Assembly (NCBI GenBank): GCA_963776205.1 | Contig: CAVZLR010000002.1 | Span: 434,001 to 498,000, forward strand | Reading direction: 5' to 3' | Source: UBA4459 sp963776205 | GTDB lineage: Bacteria > Bacteroidota > Bacteroidia > Bacteroidales > F082 | DNA: 64,000 bases | Shown: piece by piece, positions 32,714 to 42,667 of the stretch | How positions within the stretch are numbered: position 1 is the first letter of the stretch | Layout: each line of letters opens with the position of its first letter | Program-made: the position numbers and the translations under genes | Notes under the pieces: model-generated | The model's database searches: none | Seen by the model: only the letters and a program-made list of their open reading frames with translations | What the model was told of the DNA's origin: nothing

Positions 32714-32721
32714 CAAAGGTA
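32714..32721 (-). promoter_or_regulatory. -7 box for sodN
   Basis: Minus-strand TACCTTTG exactly matches TAnnTTTG, 43 bases upstream of the ATG at 32671. The -33 region is poor (TTCC at the right spacing). Confidence 0.35.
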
Positions 32722-32824
32722 AATGGAATATCCGAATACCGGAAGACTAAATGATAAATAAGATGAAAAACGGGGGCATGCAGTATGTTGCACCACGGTG
32801 CCATGCCCCTTCATCATTACTTAA

Positions 32825-34241
32825 TTACAATTTTACCACCTTCTTCGTTACCACTTCATTTCCTGCCTGCAGGCGGAGGAAGTAGATGCCGGGGGGAAGG
32901 TCTTCCATTTTCACTTCAAAATGCTGTGCACCTCTGGTATATGATTTTTCAGTTAATACCTTCATTCTTTTTCCTGAAACATTACAAATTTCTATGATTA
33001 CATCTGATTCGCTTTCTAACTTAAAATCAATGAATAATTGATCTTTTGCCGGGTTTGGGTATACATTTACTGACAATGATTCATTCTCTGAACTTGCTGT
33101 GATATCAGTTATTACTGCTGCATGATCAAATAAATATTCCACTATGGGATCAATGTATTGCTCTGAATTGGTGGTGATAACAATTCCCGAATTTTCGGCA
33201 GGACAGAAATAGTAATGCGCTGCATAACCACCGTCACTTCCCCCATTATGACCCCAAACTATTCTATCACCATAATCATCTCTCTGGTACATTCCCATGC
33301 AGGCAGTACCATAAGCGCTCCAACTCGGATTCTGAATCCTTTTCATTGAATCGATAGCTGCTTCCGATAGGATATTTATATCCTTATAAATTCCATTATT
33401 CAATAGCATGATCACATAATTTGAAAGCTCCAATGCTGTTGAACGCAAGGAAACGCCTGGATAAGCTGGATGACCTAAATGTGATTGAGGAATAAATTTC
33501 CTGACTGAATAATGATATCCTGTTGCCAGATTATCCAGATTTAACTCATCCAGGTACCATGCTGAACTATACATTTCCAAGGGCTCCAACAGAGAATCTT
33601 GTGCATATTCACTAAAATTTATATCGGTAAGAGGCTCAACCAGAAAACCATTTAATGCAGAACCAAAATTTGAATAATGATAATACATTCCGGGCTCACT
33701 TGTGTAGAAGTTTGTATTACTGTAATATTCTCCGCCTTCACTAAAGTAATTTTCCACAAAGTAAGCCAGCGTGATGGTTGGATCACCAATTGTAATAAAA
33801 TTATCAAAGTTTACATCTTTAATTCCTGCGGAATGCGACATCAGCATACGAGGTGTTATACTATCTGCACCATTATTGTGGATTGATAATCTGAAAAGGT
33901 AAAAAATCATTTATAGACTGATCTAATCCTAAAAATCCTTTGTCCCATAATTGCATGACGCAAGCTGCAGTTAACGATTTTCCAATGGAAAAAATATTAA
34001 ATAATGTGGAATCACTTACCGGAATACTATCTTCAAGGTTCATGTATCCATAATTGTTATTCCAGGCAATAGAATCTCCGATAATGATGCATGCTGAAAG
34101 CCCCGGCACATGGTATATTTCCATTTTTTCCACAATAAATTCATCAATCTCTTCTCGGTTTATTGTTTGAGATTGGATTAATTGTCCACATGCACAAAAG
34201 ATGAAGACAAATGCAATTAAATGAATAGTAATTTTTTTCAT
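32825..34241 (-). CDS. Secreted beta-lactamase-family serine hydrolase with T9SS sorting domain, one frameshift
   Basis: Signal peptide from the ATG at 34241 (MKKITIHLIAFVFIF...). The class C/PBP-like fold shows EIYHVPGLSACIIIGDSIAW, the SxxK nucleophile NIFSIGKSLTAACVMQLWD near residue 95, MLMSHSAGI, the YxN motif YYHYSNFGSALNG, and WGHNGGSDGGY near the active-site closure. The C-terminus (VNVYPNPAKDQLFIDF, SGKRMKVL, LPPGIYFLRLQAG) is a type A sorting domain. The reading frame changes near 33895. The family covers D-alanyl or peptide esterases and beta-lactamases; the natural substrate is not inferable, but T9SS export to the surface is well supported. Confidence 0.88.
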
Positions 34242-34339
34242 GATCATTGGTTTTAGATTACGAAAAGTAATTGTTTTATAAAGTTTATTTCGGAAAGACG
34301 AAAAGTGAATAGATTGATGATCGACAGGGAAAAATTGAT

Positions 34340-34357
34340 AAACGCCGGTGTTTATTC
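34340..34357. other. 18-bp near-perfect palindrome in the TlpA/serine-hydrolase gap
   Basis: ATAAAC and GTTTAT arms surround GCCGGT; only one symmetric pair is mismatched. It lies in the 228-base gap between two minus-strand genes. It could be an operator, or a weak terminator of the redoxin gene (AATTTTT follows on the minus strand). It is not assigned. Confidence 0.35.
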
Positions 34358-34469
34358 TTTAATCGTTTAAAATCAGGATGAAAATCATTAGGGTATTGAG
34401 TTATAATATTACGATTAATTCATAAAATTATGAATTTAAAATCCGTTGTCAAGTAAACTGCTTGTTTAA

Positions 34470-34988
34470 TTACTGAAGCGCGGTCAGGTCTCCATCATTT
34501 TCAAGGCAATGTTTGATCTTATTGCAAATCTGCACTTCATCACCGGAACAATAACCGGGATAGCGGCACCTGATATTTTCATCTCCATCCAGTAACATGG
34601 TATAAGGCGTAGTTGTAATTCCCAATGTTCTTTTTAAGTTGCCATTTACATCAATATACACATCAAAATTCCATTCTTTTCCGGCTACCATGGGTTTTAC
34701 CCTGGACCAATTACCGGGGCAGTTCATACAGATGGCAATCAGTTCGATGTCCAGTTTTTTCAATTCTTCAACCCACGATTCCTGCAGGTTTTCAAGGTTA
34801 TTACAACATGGTTTGCTATTGGTTTCCCAAAAAATGAGAATCGTGCCCTGGGAGGATGTGAGCACATCATTCATTTCAATCATTGAACCATCCAGTGTTT
34901 TTAGTGGTTCGTTCAGTGCATAAAATTCTTGTGACAATGCACAAAGAGAAAGGGTCAGTAGTAATAAGCAGATTAGTGTAGTTTTCAT
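34470..34988 (-). CDS. Exported TlpA/ResA-like thioredoxin-fold protein with altered active site
   Basis: Intact, 172 residues, with a signal peptide (MKTTLICLLLLTLSLCALSQ). The TlpA/AhpC-TSA fold shows LKTLDGSMIEMNDVL, TILIFWETNSKPCCNNL, LDIELIAICMNC and the cis-proline segment GITTTPYTMLLDGD. In canonical TlpA the motif is W..WCxxC; here the first Cys is Ser (NSKPC) and a Cys immediately follows the second position. Four more Cys are present (CMNCPGN, RCRYPGYC), so a different disulfide or a 1-Cys chemistry is possible. It may reduce or isomerise periplasmic thiols, or bind metal; the fold is the firm part. Confidence 0.78.
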   Translation of the reverse strand: MKTTLICLLLLTLSLCALSQEFYALNEPLKTLDGSMIEMNDVLTSSQGTILIFWETNSKPCCNNLENLQESWVEELKKLDIELIAICMNCPGNWSRVKPMVAGKEWNFDVYIDVNGNLKRTLGITTTPYTMLLDGDENIRCRYPGYCSGDEVQICNKIKHCLENDGDLTALQ

Positions 34989-35442
34989 GAGCAGTTTAAT
35001 TTAGTTTATCAGCACATCCGGGAAAGGATTTAATTCTTATTCAAGATACGTTCTGAAAAAAGCAAATAGGAGACAGATGAATAAACGCTCGGGGAGAATT
35101 TGTGAACGCTATGGCTTTGTTGAATAAACGCATACAAATTATTGTTATATGAATCCTCGTTCCGACAGCATGTGAATTGCCATTTGATTTTTGAAGTAGA
35201 CCATCAGCTAATAATTTGGGTAGTTGCTAAATTAACAACCCAACAGCCGGAAAATAACTCCCTGAAAACCACTATATTTTATTAGATCATGGTATTCAGC
35301 CAGTGTATATATTTAGAATGAATACATATTAACGACATCACAGATATTATTTCAACTGAAATTCAGTCATTCCCATCTGCCATTTCTTATACATTTGTTG
35401 TTCTGAAAATAGATGATATTACAAATCTTTAAAAAACACAAA
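34989..35442. other. 454-base gene-free stretch upstream of the C1 peptidase
   Basis: No frame of length carries protein-like sequence on either strand, and I see no tRNA or other RNA. AATAAACGC occurs twice (near 35080 and 35124). The only likely functional element is the promoter box at 35390. Confidence 0.5.
35390..35397 (+). promoter_or_regulatory. -7 box of the C1 peptidase gene
   Basis: TACATTTG exactly matches TAnnTTTG, 46 bases upstream of the ATG at 35443. No convincing -33 box is at the usual distance. Confidence 0.35.
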
Positions 35443-36652
35443 ATGAATTTAAAAACCATATCCTGGTTATTTGTTGCCCTGCTGATTCACCAGCCAGGTG
35501 GCTATTGCCCAGGAAGAAGACAAAAAAGAAAAAGAAGGTTATGTATTCACGGAAGTGATCAACGTACCCAACACTATCTGTTAAAAACCAGTACCGCTCA
35601 GGAACCTGCTGGAGTTTTTCCGGTATCGCCTTTGTTGAAGCTGAATTGATGCGGCTGACAGATAAGGAATATGACCTTTCGGAAATGTTTGTGTGTGCAT
35701 CATACGTATTCAGATAGGGCTAAAAAATATGTTCGTATGCATGGCAAACCAAATTTTGGCGCAGGCGCTGAAGTAACTGACGTTTTCCGTGTGATTGACG
35801 AATATGGAATGGTGCCTGAAGATATTTATTACCGGGCTTAATTATGGAGAAGAAAAACACACGCATGGCGAATTGGATGAGGTATTCAAAGTTCATATGT
35901 GGATGCGATTATTAAAAACAAAAACAGGAAACTGACGCCCGTTTGGCATGATGGGTTTCAATGGAATTCTGGATGCCTATCTAGGTGAGATCCCTGAGAA
36001 ATTCACTTACGAAGGCAAAGAATATACTCCAAAGAGTTTTGCCGAAATGACGGGTTTCAAAACCGGTGATTACCTTGAAATTACTTCCTATTCACACCGC
36101 CCGTATTACGAAGAATTTGTGATGGAGATTCCTGATAACTGGTTATGGTCTCCGATCTGGAATGTACAATTGGACGAAATGATGGCCATTATTGACAATG
36201 CACTCGAAAACGGATACACCGTAAACTGGGGAGCCGATGTGAGTGACAAAGGATTCTCATGGAAAAAAGGCATCGCCATTATCCCTGATGAAGACAAACC
36301 AGACCTTTCAGGTACCGAAAAAGAAAAATGGGAAGCGTTAACTGAAAAAGAAAAGAAAGAATCCCTTTATAGTTTTGATGCACCTGTTAAGGAAAAAGAA
36401 ATCACAGCTGAAATGCGCCAGGAACATTATAACAATTATATGGTTACTGACGACCACGGAATGTTGCTGGTAGGCACCGCCACCGATCAGAATGGCAACA
36501 AATACTACAAAGTAAAAAATTCATGGGGTACAGACGGCCACATTTATGAAGGCTATTTTTATGCTTCAGAAGCTTATGTAAAACTGCAAACCATTGGTAT
36601 TGCTGTGCACAAAGATGCAATTCCGAAAGAAATATTGGATAAACTGAAATAA
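35443..36652 (+). CDS. Exported C1-family peptidase (aminopeptidase C / bleomycin hydrolase type), frameshifted
   Basis: The ATG at 35443 opens a signal-like MNLKTISWLFVALLIHQPG. The catalytic Cys is in QYRSGTCWSFSG, read across two frames near 35590-35625. The His is in TDDHGMLLVGTATDQ and the Asn in YYKVKNSWGT, both in the intact last 700 bases. The long insert between Cys and His (DGFNGILDAYLGEIPEKFTYEGKEYTP, CO-like PNFGAGAEVTDVF) is typical of PepC/bleomycin hydrolase rather than papain. About five indels lie within 35500-35945. Corrected length is about 400 residues. Cytoplasmic relatives are aminopeptidases; with a signal peptide this one should act in the periplasm. Confidence 0.85.
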
Positions 36653-36674
36653 GGAAATTAAACCGACTTTTAGA

Positions 36675-36708
36675 ATAGCACAGTGGACAACCATTGTGCT
36701 ATTTTTTT
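36675..36708 (+). terminator. Rho-independent terminator after the C1 peptidase gene
   Basis: ATAGCACAGTGG (36675-36686) pairs with CCATTGTGCTAT (36691-36702) with one G-T wobble and an ACAA loop. A run of seven T follows (36702-36708). It ends just inside the stop of the convergent antiporter gene. Confidence 0.85.
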
Positions 36709-38600
36709 ACCCCATTTTTTGCCTCGTGTTTTCCAGGGCACTGTCGGTACCAAAAACATGCAATATGTCGCCCAGTTTAAAGTAGGTTTCGCCATGGGGG
36801 ATATAAAAAGAATTGTCGCGTTTTACCATCATTAATATCACATCTTTATGCAAGGGGACCTCTTTCACCTGCATACCGTCTACTTCCTTATTCAGGATCA
36901 CGATCTCCTGTACGCTAAAGCTTTCGAACGACTCCACCAATGCATGATAGGTGGTGGGGCGCAGTATCAAACTTTCTATGGTAGTTGCCAATACACCCGT
37001 AAGGTCAATTGTTGTTATATCCAGTTTCTTAAGCTTTTCTTCAAAAATGGATGTAAAGGAACGGGTGATGATCTTATCATGCAGCATATCATTTTTCAGC
37101 ATTTTACAAATCTTGTAATTCTCTCTTGACGAGCCTGTTTCAACCACCACATAATCAGCTGAAGTAATGGCCACTTCATTGTAAACCTCTATGTTATTTC
37201 CATCCCCTTCAATGCAGTAAATACCTTTTGAACGGATTTCAGCTGCCCTTTCACTGTCTTTTTCAATGATGACCGCTTTCTTTCCATGCATCTTTAATCG
37301 TTTGGCCAGTAATACAGCAATCTTGTTACCACCTATCAAAATAGTTTTGTTACCTTCCAATGATGCATCAGGCGCAATGAGATTAAACAGGTAAGGCGAA
37401 ATAAAACAGGTAGCCACTGCAAGCAATATAAATGCGGCATTGATTCCTGGTGTGATCACCCCCATCTCTAAACCAATTGCAGAAGCTACTATTACAAGGC
37501 TTAGCCTGGAAGCCATCAGGAAACCACCGGCCATTGCTTTCCGCAGTCCAAATACCCTTCTCCATAAAATAGCCGGCAATACATTTAATGCGTATAAAGA
37601 AATTAATAATGCCAGCAGAAACCATATTTGAGACGAGCTAAACTCTTGTAATCCTGCAGGATCGAATTGGGCGCCGACCATAATGAAGAAAAACGGAATG
37701 AAAAAGCCAAAGCCCATGCCATCCAGTTTTAATAAAATGGTTGATCGTTCCTTATGCAAAAGTGATGACAGGAAAAGGCCGCTCAGAAATGCTCCGAGAT
37801 AAACCACTTCGCCACCAATGTACTGAGCAATCACTACGAAAACCAATATCAAAACTATGGAACCACGTACCTGAATCTGGGCTGCTGCATGGGATAGCTG
37901 GTAAACAAGCTTTTTGATCAACTGGAAAGTGTTTTGCACGTTGTCCGATGATATAGAAAAGGTAGAACAGGATAAAAATTCCGAAAATATACAGCAATTC
38001 GAAATGGAAGCCCGACTTAATTAAAAATGCCGTAATGGTGAATAAAACGATTCCAAAAAAATCAGAAAGCGAAGCCGCGATAATGATCATCTGCCCGTAA
38101 CGGCTGTTGATATCACCGCGTTCTTTCAGCACAGGCATGACAATACCAAGTGATGTAGCCACCATGATCAGCGCGAAATACCAGATATTTGGGATATCTA
38201 TCAGGTATGAAATTCCGAACGCACTTGCACAGGCAAGTATTAAAGCGATACTAAAATATATGAAGCCTACCATCAGCGGGTTCGACACAAATCGTGAGAA
38301 GGTTACTCTTTTCCTCGGAAATGAAGCAATGATCTTGTCCACGTCAATTTCCAGTCCGCTTAAAAACATCAGGAATATCAATCCCACCTGTGCTAAAAAC
38401 TCCAGGATGTTAGTAGTGCCTTCTGACAATCCACCGATAAAATACCGAGCCACAACAAACCCCAGGATGATCTCCACCAGCACCGAAGGCACTTTTTTAA
38501 GCCGCAGCATCGACAGCAGCAAAGGCGTAGCCCAGGCTATAGCCGCAATGATAAATATGGGCAGGTAGTCGAAATGTGCGGATGTGTTTAATACGAACAT
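36707..38600 (-). CDS. CPA2 family cation:proton antiporter with TrkA-N domain, one frameshift
   Basis: Protein of about 630 residues in two domains. The membrane part (residues 1 to about 395) has some 12 hydrophobic segments with LVEIILGFVVARYFI, LIFLMFLSGLEID, YFALIMVATSLGIVMPVL and GEVVYLGAFLSGLFLSSLLH. The C-terminal RCK/TrkA-N part has NKTILIGGNKIAVLLAKRL, AVIIEKD, EGDGNNIEVYNEVAI and, near the end, a TrkA-C-like segment (ILNKEVDGMQVKEVPL). One base is lost near 37940, where YIIGQR changes frame. The family exchanges K+ or Na+ for H+, often gated through nucleotides on the RCK domain. It is the last gene of the ion-transport cluster. Confidence 0.85.
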
Positions 38601-38869
38601 TGAATCAAATTAAATCAGGGCATTAAAATAAGGTTTATTTTCCATTTCATGATGGCCAACCTGCTTTTTCAGTTCACTGAAAGTGTCATTTGGTTCTTTT
38701 AGAATTGCAGGTGATTATAGAAATAATTAAAGCCCACCAATAATTCGTCTCCATTTCCCGATGATTTTCATTGTTTACACACTTATGTACAGATTTTTTT
38801 TGAGCAGATCAATCACATGCTCTTTATAATCGAAAAGCGGTAAGCGTTTAATTTTTGCTGGTTCAAGTA
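38601..38869. other. Gap between the CBS and antiporter genes, partly coding-like
   Basis: The part next to the CBS gene (38775-38869, minus strand) reads LVLEPAKIKRLPLFDYKEHV followed by IDLLKKNLYISV and a TAA at 38775, in a frame different from the CBS stop. This looks like a lost C-terminal extension of the CBS protein. The remaining 174 bases (38601-38774) hold nothing I can assign. Confidence 0.5.
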
Positions 38870-39271
38870 CTAGAAAAGTAAATTTTCCAAAATCAAATCT
38901 GACAGTGAAACCATTCCGATATACTCACCATTCTCCTCAACCGGAGCCATCCTTAGGCCAACTTTCATCAGTAAGTTAGCGACATATCGCACGTCCATAT
39001 TGGCCGGTACGCTAATCGCGGGCTTTGTCATAATTTCAAAGACATTAACCTCCTCTGAAGTTTTATCAGGAATAATTACTCCTTTGATGAAATCATGCAC
39101 GACAACAATACCATAGGCATCTTGTGGATTACGCTTTTTAACGATCAAGGCTTCAACATTTTCTTTGCGCATAATTTCAACCGCCTCTTTGGCAGTTGCC
39201 ATCCCATCAACGAAAACCACCTTTTTCGTCATGACATCCTTGGCACTTTGAAAACTTCTTTTTGTATCCAT
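38870..39271 (-). CDS. Protein of two CBS domains, probable C-terminal frameshift
   Basis: 133 residues as read. CBS1 is SAKDVMTKKVVFVDGMATAKEAVEIM, VEALIVKKRN, AYGIVVVHDFIKGVI; CBS2 is VFEIMTKPAISVPANMDVRYVANLL, MAPVEENGEYIGMVSLSDLI. Such pairs form a Bateman module binding AMP, ADP, ATP or SAM. The stop at 38870 comes straight after the second domain. A further 31 residues can be read in another frame to 38775, so the true end may lie there. It follows the PII-like gene by 114 bases on the same strand and precedes the antiporter, suggesting a nucleotide sensor for these transporters. Confidence 0.85.
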   Translation of the reverse strand: MDTKRSFQSAKDVMTKKVVFVDGMATAKEAVEIMRKENVEALIVKKRNPQDAYGIVVVHDFIKGVIIPDKTSEEVNVFEIMTKPAISVPANMDVRYVANLLMKVGLRMAPVEENGEYIGMVSLSDLILENLLF

Positions 39272-39385
39272 ATTTACTCTTTTTTAAGTTATTTCCATTA
39301 GTAAACTTTATTAAAAATATACCTGGTGATCAAGTACTTTTATAGTTTATCTGCATAGATATGAGAATATTCTTATCCAATTTTT

Positions 39386-39733
39386 CTAAAAATACTTGTC
39401 ACGAGCCTGATCCTTGAATTTTTTCATTTGTGATTCCAGGCCGGCAATATGTTCTACAGGTAAAACAAAAGCAATGCCTGTTCCTGGTTCATCAAATTTG
39501 CCTGCTAACTGGATTACTTTCATGAGATTTTCCACAACGTGTTCTTCCACAAGAAACACAATGATATCAGTTTGGTCCTCAATACTAAGTCCAAAAAAGG
39601 ACTTTGCTTCATGCATTCCTGTGCCTCGGGCAGGAATAATGGTTGCTCCGGTGGCTCCCGCTTTCTTCATTGCATCAACCACATCATCTGTAATGTTTGG
39701 TTTGACAAAGGCCATAATTAATTTAAATTGCAT
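39386..39733 (-). CDS. PII-like signalling protein of the DUF1538 cluster
   Basis: Intact, 115 residues with the PII fold: KLIMAFVKPNITDDVVDAMKKAG, GATGATIIPARGTG, DIIVFLVEEHVVENLMKVIQLAG, PGTGIAFVLPVEHIAGL. The T-loop region (GTGMHEAKSFFGLSIEDQTD) lacks the Tyr that is uridylylated in GlnB/GlnK, so control is likely through ligand binding only. Its ATG lies inside the last codons of the upstream DUF1538 gene (overlap of 11 bases), which ties the two translationally. PII-like proteins sense ATP/ADP and other effectors and clamp transporters; here the partner would be the DUF1538 pair. Confidence 0.85.
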   Translation of the reverse strand: MQFKLIMAFVKPNITDDVVDAMKKAGATGATIIPARGTGMHEAKSFFGLSIEDQTDIIVFLVEEHVVENLMKVIQLAGKFDEPGTGIAFVLPVEHIAGLESQMKKFKDQARDKYF

Positions 39734-40514
39734 CTTTTTTTGTTTTTATTTTAAACAATCGTGTTTTCAATTCCATGAATTGTGCATATCCCAACACTGC
39801 AATAATTGGGAACAAACTGGCAAATGCGATGAGCCCAAATCCATCAATGGCAGGGTTTCTCCAGGTACTGCACTTGACAGTCCCAATCCGAGCGCAGCCA
39901 CTAAGGGAACAGTTACAGTTGAAGTGGTAACTCCTCCTGAATCATAGGCTAAGGCAATTAGTTTTTTTGGTGCAAAAATAGTTTGAACAATAACAATAAT
40001 ATATCCTGCCATGATATAGATAAATAATGATGTTCCGGTAACAATCCTGAAATGTTCCGAGCGCCAAAGCAAAAGCCACTCCAATTGCTACAGTAATTCG
40101 AAGTCCCTTTTGGCTTATTGTTCCTGCAGAAACTTCACCTGCTTTTATTGCAACAGCAATAAGTGAGGGTTCAGCAATAGTAGTAGAAAATCCAATCAAT
40201 GCAGCAAAAATATAAATCCAGTAATACGACCACCAGTTTGATCGGGTCCACCTGATGTAGCTCCAATAAATGCTGGATCAGATAATTGAGTTGCCATGAT
40301 TTTCCCAACAGGGAAAAGCGCTTTTTCTAATCCCATTAAAAATAAAGCAAGTCCCAATACTACATAAACCCCTCCAAGAATCACTTTTTTAAGATGGGGT
40401 ATGGGTTGTTTCAAAACTACAATCTGAAAAAAAATGATCACTAATAAGATTGGCAATACATCTCTCAGTGTAGTAAAACAACACCAAAACAAAATCCATC
40501 AGAAAATCAATCAT
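39723..40514 (-). CDS. DUF1538 membrane protein, second of a pair (UmpB-like), frameshifted
   Basis: Starts at the ATG at 40514 (MIDFLMDFV...) and, after correction, reads FTTLRDVLPILLVIIFFQIVVLKQPIPHLKK, YVVLGLALFLMGLEKALFPVGKIMA, GFSTTIAEPSLIAVA, IALAYDSGGVTTSTVTVPLVAALGLGL, DGFGLIAFASLFPIIAVLGY, and ends KKDAI at 39723. That is about 262 residues with some seven hydrophobic segments. The repeated AEPSLIAVA and AYDSGGVTTSTVTVP blocks are the family hallmark. Indels lie near 40470, 40205, 40050 and 39850. A two-gene DUF1538 system, UmpAB, has been described as a Na+(Li+,K+)/H+ antiporter in Halomonas. By homology this may be a cation antiporter; the substrate here is inferred. Confidence 0.82.
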
Positions 40515-40530
40515 AATCCTATACTATTTC

Positions 40531-41275
40531 TTAAAACCAAAATAATCCATATGCCATCACAAAAATCATTGGTAAAAGTGAAGCAAATGCAATCAGACCA
40601 AAACCATCCATTAAAGGACTTCTTCCTTTGATCACAGTAGCAAGTCCAACTCCTAAAGCCGTAACTAAGTGGAACAGTAATAGTAGAGGTAGTAACCCCT
40701 CCCGCATCATATGCCAGACCAATAATCTCTTCAGGGGCTATAATGGTCATCAACATAACCAATACATATCCACCGATGATTAAATAATATAAAGGCCAGC
40801 CCTTAAGAATACGTAATACCCCAATAACAATGGCTAGACCAACTGAAAAAGCCACAGTCAATCGCAATCCCATAGCATAAAAATCCATAGATTTTTGATT
40901 ACTTTCAATTAAACCTGCGCCAGAAGATATTATCGAAGCCTCCTTTGCCACTGCAATTAAGGCAGGTTCGGCAATTGTTGTAGAAAACCCAAGTGACAAA
41001 GGAAAAAATCAATAACCATAAAAGGCTTCCCTTCTTTGCCAGAGCGTAAGCCATAGTCTCACCAATTGGAAATAACCCAATCTCCAGGCCTTCTATAAAC
41101 AACATCAATCCCACTATAACAAACAAAATCCGAATATAACTTCTCCAATTTGAGGAAATGGCTGCCGGATAACAACACTCTGAAAAAAAACAACCACCAC
41201 TATTATAGGAATCAGATCCATAAGTGCAAGTTTCAATTTTCCTATGATGGTAAGAATATGATGCTTATACCGCAC
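40531..41275 (-). CDS. DUF1538 membrane protein, first of a pair (UmpA-like), frameshifted
   Basis: GTG 41275 (YKHHILTIIGKLKLALMDLIPI) is chosen because family members carry about 15 residues before the DxxPI motif; ATG 41221 would remove them. The protein reads VVVVFFQSVVIRQPFPQIG, FIEGLEIGLFPIGETMAYALA, SLGFSTTIAEPALIAVA, IGLAYDAGGVTTSTITVPL and DGFGLIAFASLLPMIFVMAYGLFWF, stop at 40531. The best end uses the frame that carries this final segment. It has about three indels (near 41010, 40700 and 41110). Its stop is 16 bases before the second DUF1538 gene. The pair is the start of the transcript DUF1538-DUF1538-PII-CBS-CPA2. Confidence 0.82.
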
Positions 41276-41552
41276 TGATTTTTGTGTTATTTAATGTTTT
41301 GCGAAGATACAAGAGGTAACCAAACTTCTTTAAAATTCAATTAAATTTTTATTTTCCTTCCTAATGAAAAAATTGCAGCTCTGAACACAGTATATGAAAA
41401 GGCTAGATAAATAGAATTGCATTTACCTTCATTTTTTTGCTGTTATTTATAACCCAATTAAAAAGTCACTTAAAATCAAAATACCTTAATCTTTCTCATC
41501 TTCTTCTAATTTTCGGTATTTAGTTCACAGCTATTAAATACCACCCAAAATT

Positions 41553-42647
41553 CTAAAACCTGTATGCGGCTTTTTTCAATTCTTTAACAGATTTGATTGG
41601 CATTGGAGGATTAAGGTATTGGGCCAGGAATTTATAAATTTTCACCCTGATCTCCTGTCCTGTCTGCGTGTCGATCCTGTCGAATGAATGACCACCTTCC
41701 ACATCCTGGTAAATTTCGTATTCGAACTTTTTATTTTCTGCTTTCAGCGATTTGATCATATGCTCTACTTCCAGCACATTTACATCGTCATCATTGGTGT
41801 TGGTATGGATCAGCAAAGGAGTATTCTGAAATTTGTGAGCATTCCATGCCGGTGAGCGTCTTTTATATTCTTCCACATCTTCGTAGGCCGTTTTGCCAAT
41901 ATGATAATCTGCCGAATACAAATCGCGGTAATCCTGGGTTTGGTATCCCATTCGGGAGATCAGGTCGCTAACCGGAACCCCTGCAAAAGCCACCTGATAA
42001 TCTTTTGGGTGGTCGAAAATATTCATCAGGGCGATCATACCACCATGGCTCCACCCGATGATACCTACCCTGTTTTTATCCACAAACTCATAATTGTCGA
42101 TCATCCAGTTTCGGGCTGCATATACATCTTCATTTTCCAGCCCGCCATAGTCAATGCGTTCATACTGGGTTTTTCCATAGCCCGTGCTTCCCCGGTATTC
42201 AGGAGCCACCACAATATAGCCCTGCGCCATCATTTCGCGAATGATATGCTGGTAGTAAGTGGTGAAATCGCCATGTACTCCTCCATGCGGAAACACCAGC
42301 AGCGGGTATTTCTTCTCAGGATCAATATTTTTTGGGATAAAAACATAATTCCAGAACTTAATGGGATTATCAGCGCCCATGGCTGTTGGGTTTTTTATAT
42401 GCGGATTGGGAGGCCCCGTAATATATACTTTATCAATAATGGCCACATCGCCCACCATCTGAAACCACAACAGGTCTTCGTTCAGTTTCTCCAGCCTGTC
42501 GAAACGATGCCTTAGGTTGTCCAGTTTATTAGTAAGTTCTTCGATCCGCTCAGTTTCATCAGTTTCCGACTGCGAAAAACTTTGATTTGCCGAAAACAAC
42601 ACTATCAAGGTAAACAATAAAGTGTACGTGAATAAGTTCTTTTTCAT
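41553..42647 (-). CDS. Exported S9-family alpha/beta hydrolase with N-terminal coiled coil
   Basis: Intact, 364 residues. The ATG at 42647 starts a signal peptide (MKKNLFTYTLLFTLIVLF...FSQ). Residues about 30-60 form a charged coiled coil (ERIEELTNKLDNLRHRFDRL). The catalytic domain is of the prolyl-oligopeptidase/acylaminoacyl-peptidase type: LLVFPHGGVHGDF, the nucleophile elbow GIIGWSHGGMIAL, the Asp loop HTNTNDDDVN and the final His in EGGHSFDR. It lacks the beta-propeller of full S9 enzymes. It is probably a periplasmic peptidase or esterase. It diverges from the TPR gene, with starts 81 bases apart. Confidence 0.85.
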   Translation of the reverse strand: MKKNLFTYTLLFTLIVLFSANQSFSQSETDETERIEELTNKLDNLRHRFDRLEKLNEDLLWFQMVGDVAIIDKVYITGPPNPHIKNPTAMGADNPIKFWNYVFIPKNIDPEKKYPLLVFPHGGVHGDFTTYYQHIIREMMAQGYIVVAPEYRGSTGYGKTQYERIDYGGLENEDVYAARNWMIDNYEFVDKNRVGIIGWSHGGMIALMNIFDHPKDYQVAFAGVPVSDLISRMGYQTQDYRDLYSADYHIGKTAYEDVEEYKRRSPAWNAHKFQNTPLLIHTNTNDDDVNVLEVEHMIKSLKAENKKFEYEIYQDVEGGHSFDRIDTQTGQEIRVKIYKFLAQYLNPPMPIKSVKELKKAAYRF

Positions 42648-42667
42648 GATGATCAATTTGTTTTAGA

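Noticed and set aside
34989..35442. A hidden gene or tRNA in the gap before the C1 peptidase
   Set aside because: No cloverleaf, no long frame and no protein-like composition on either strand.
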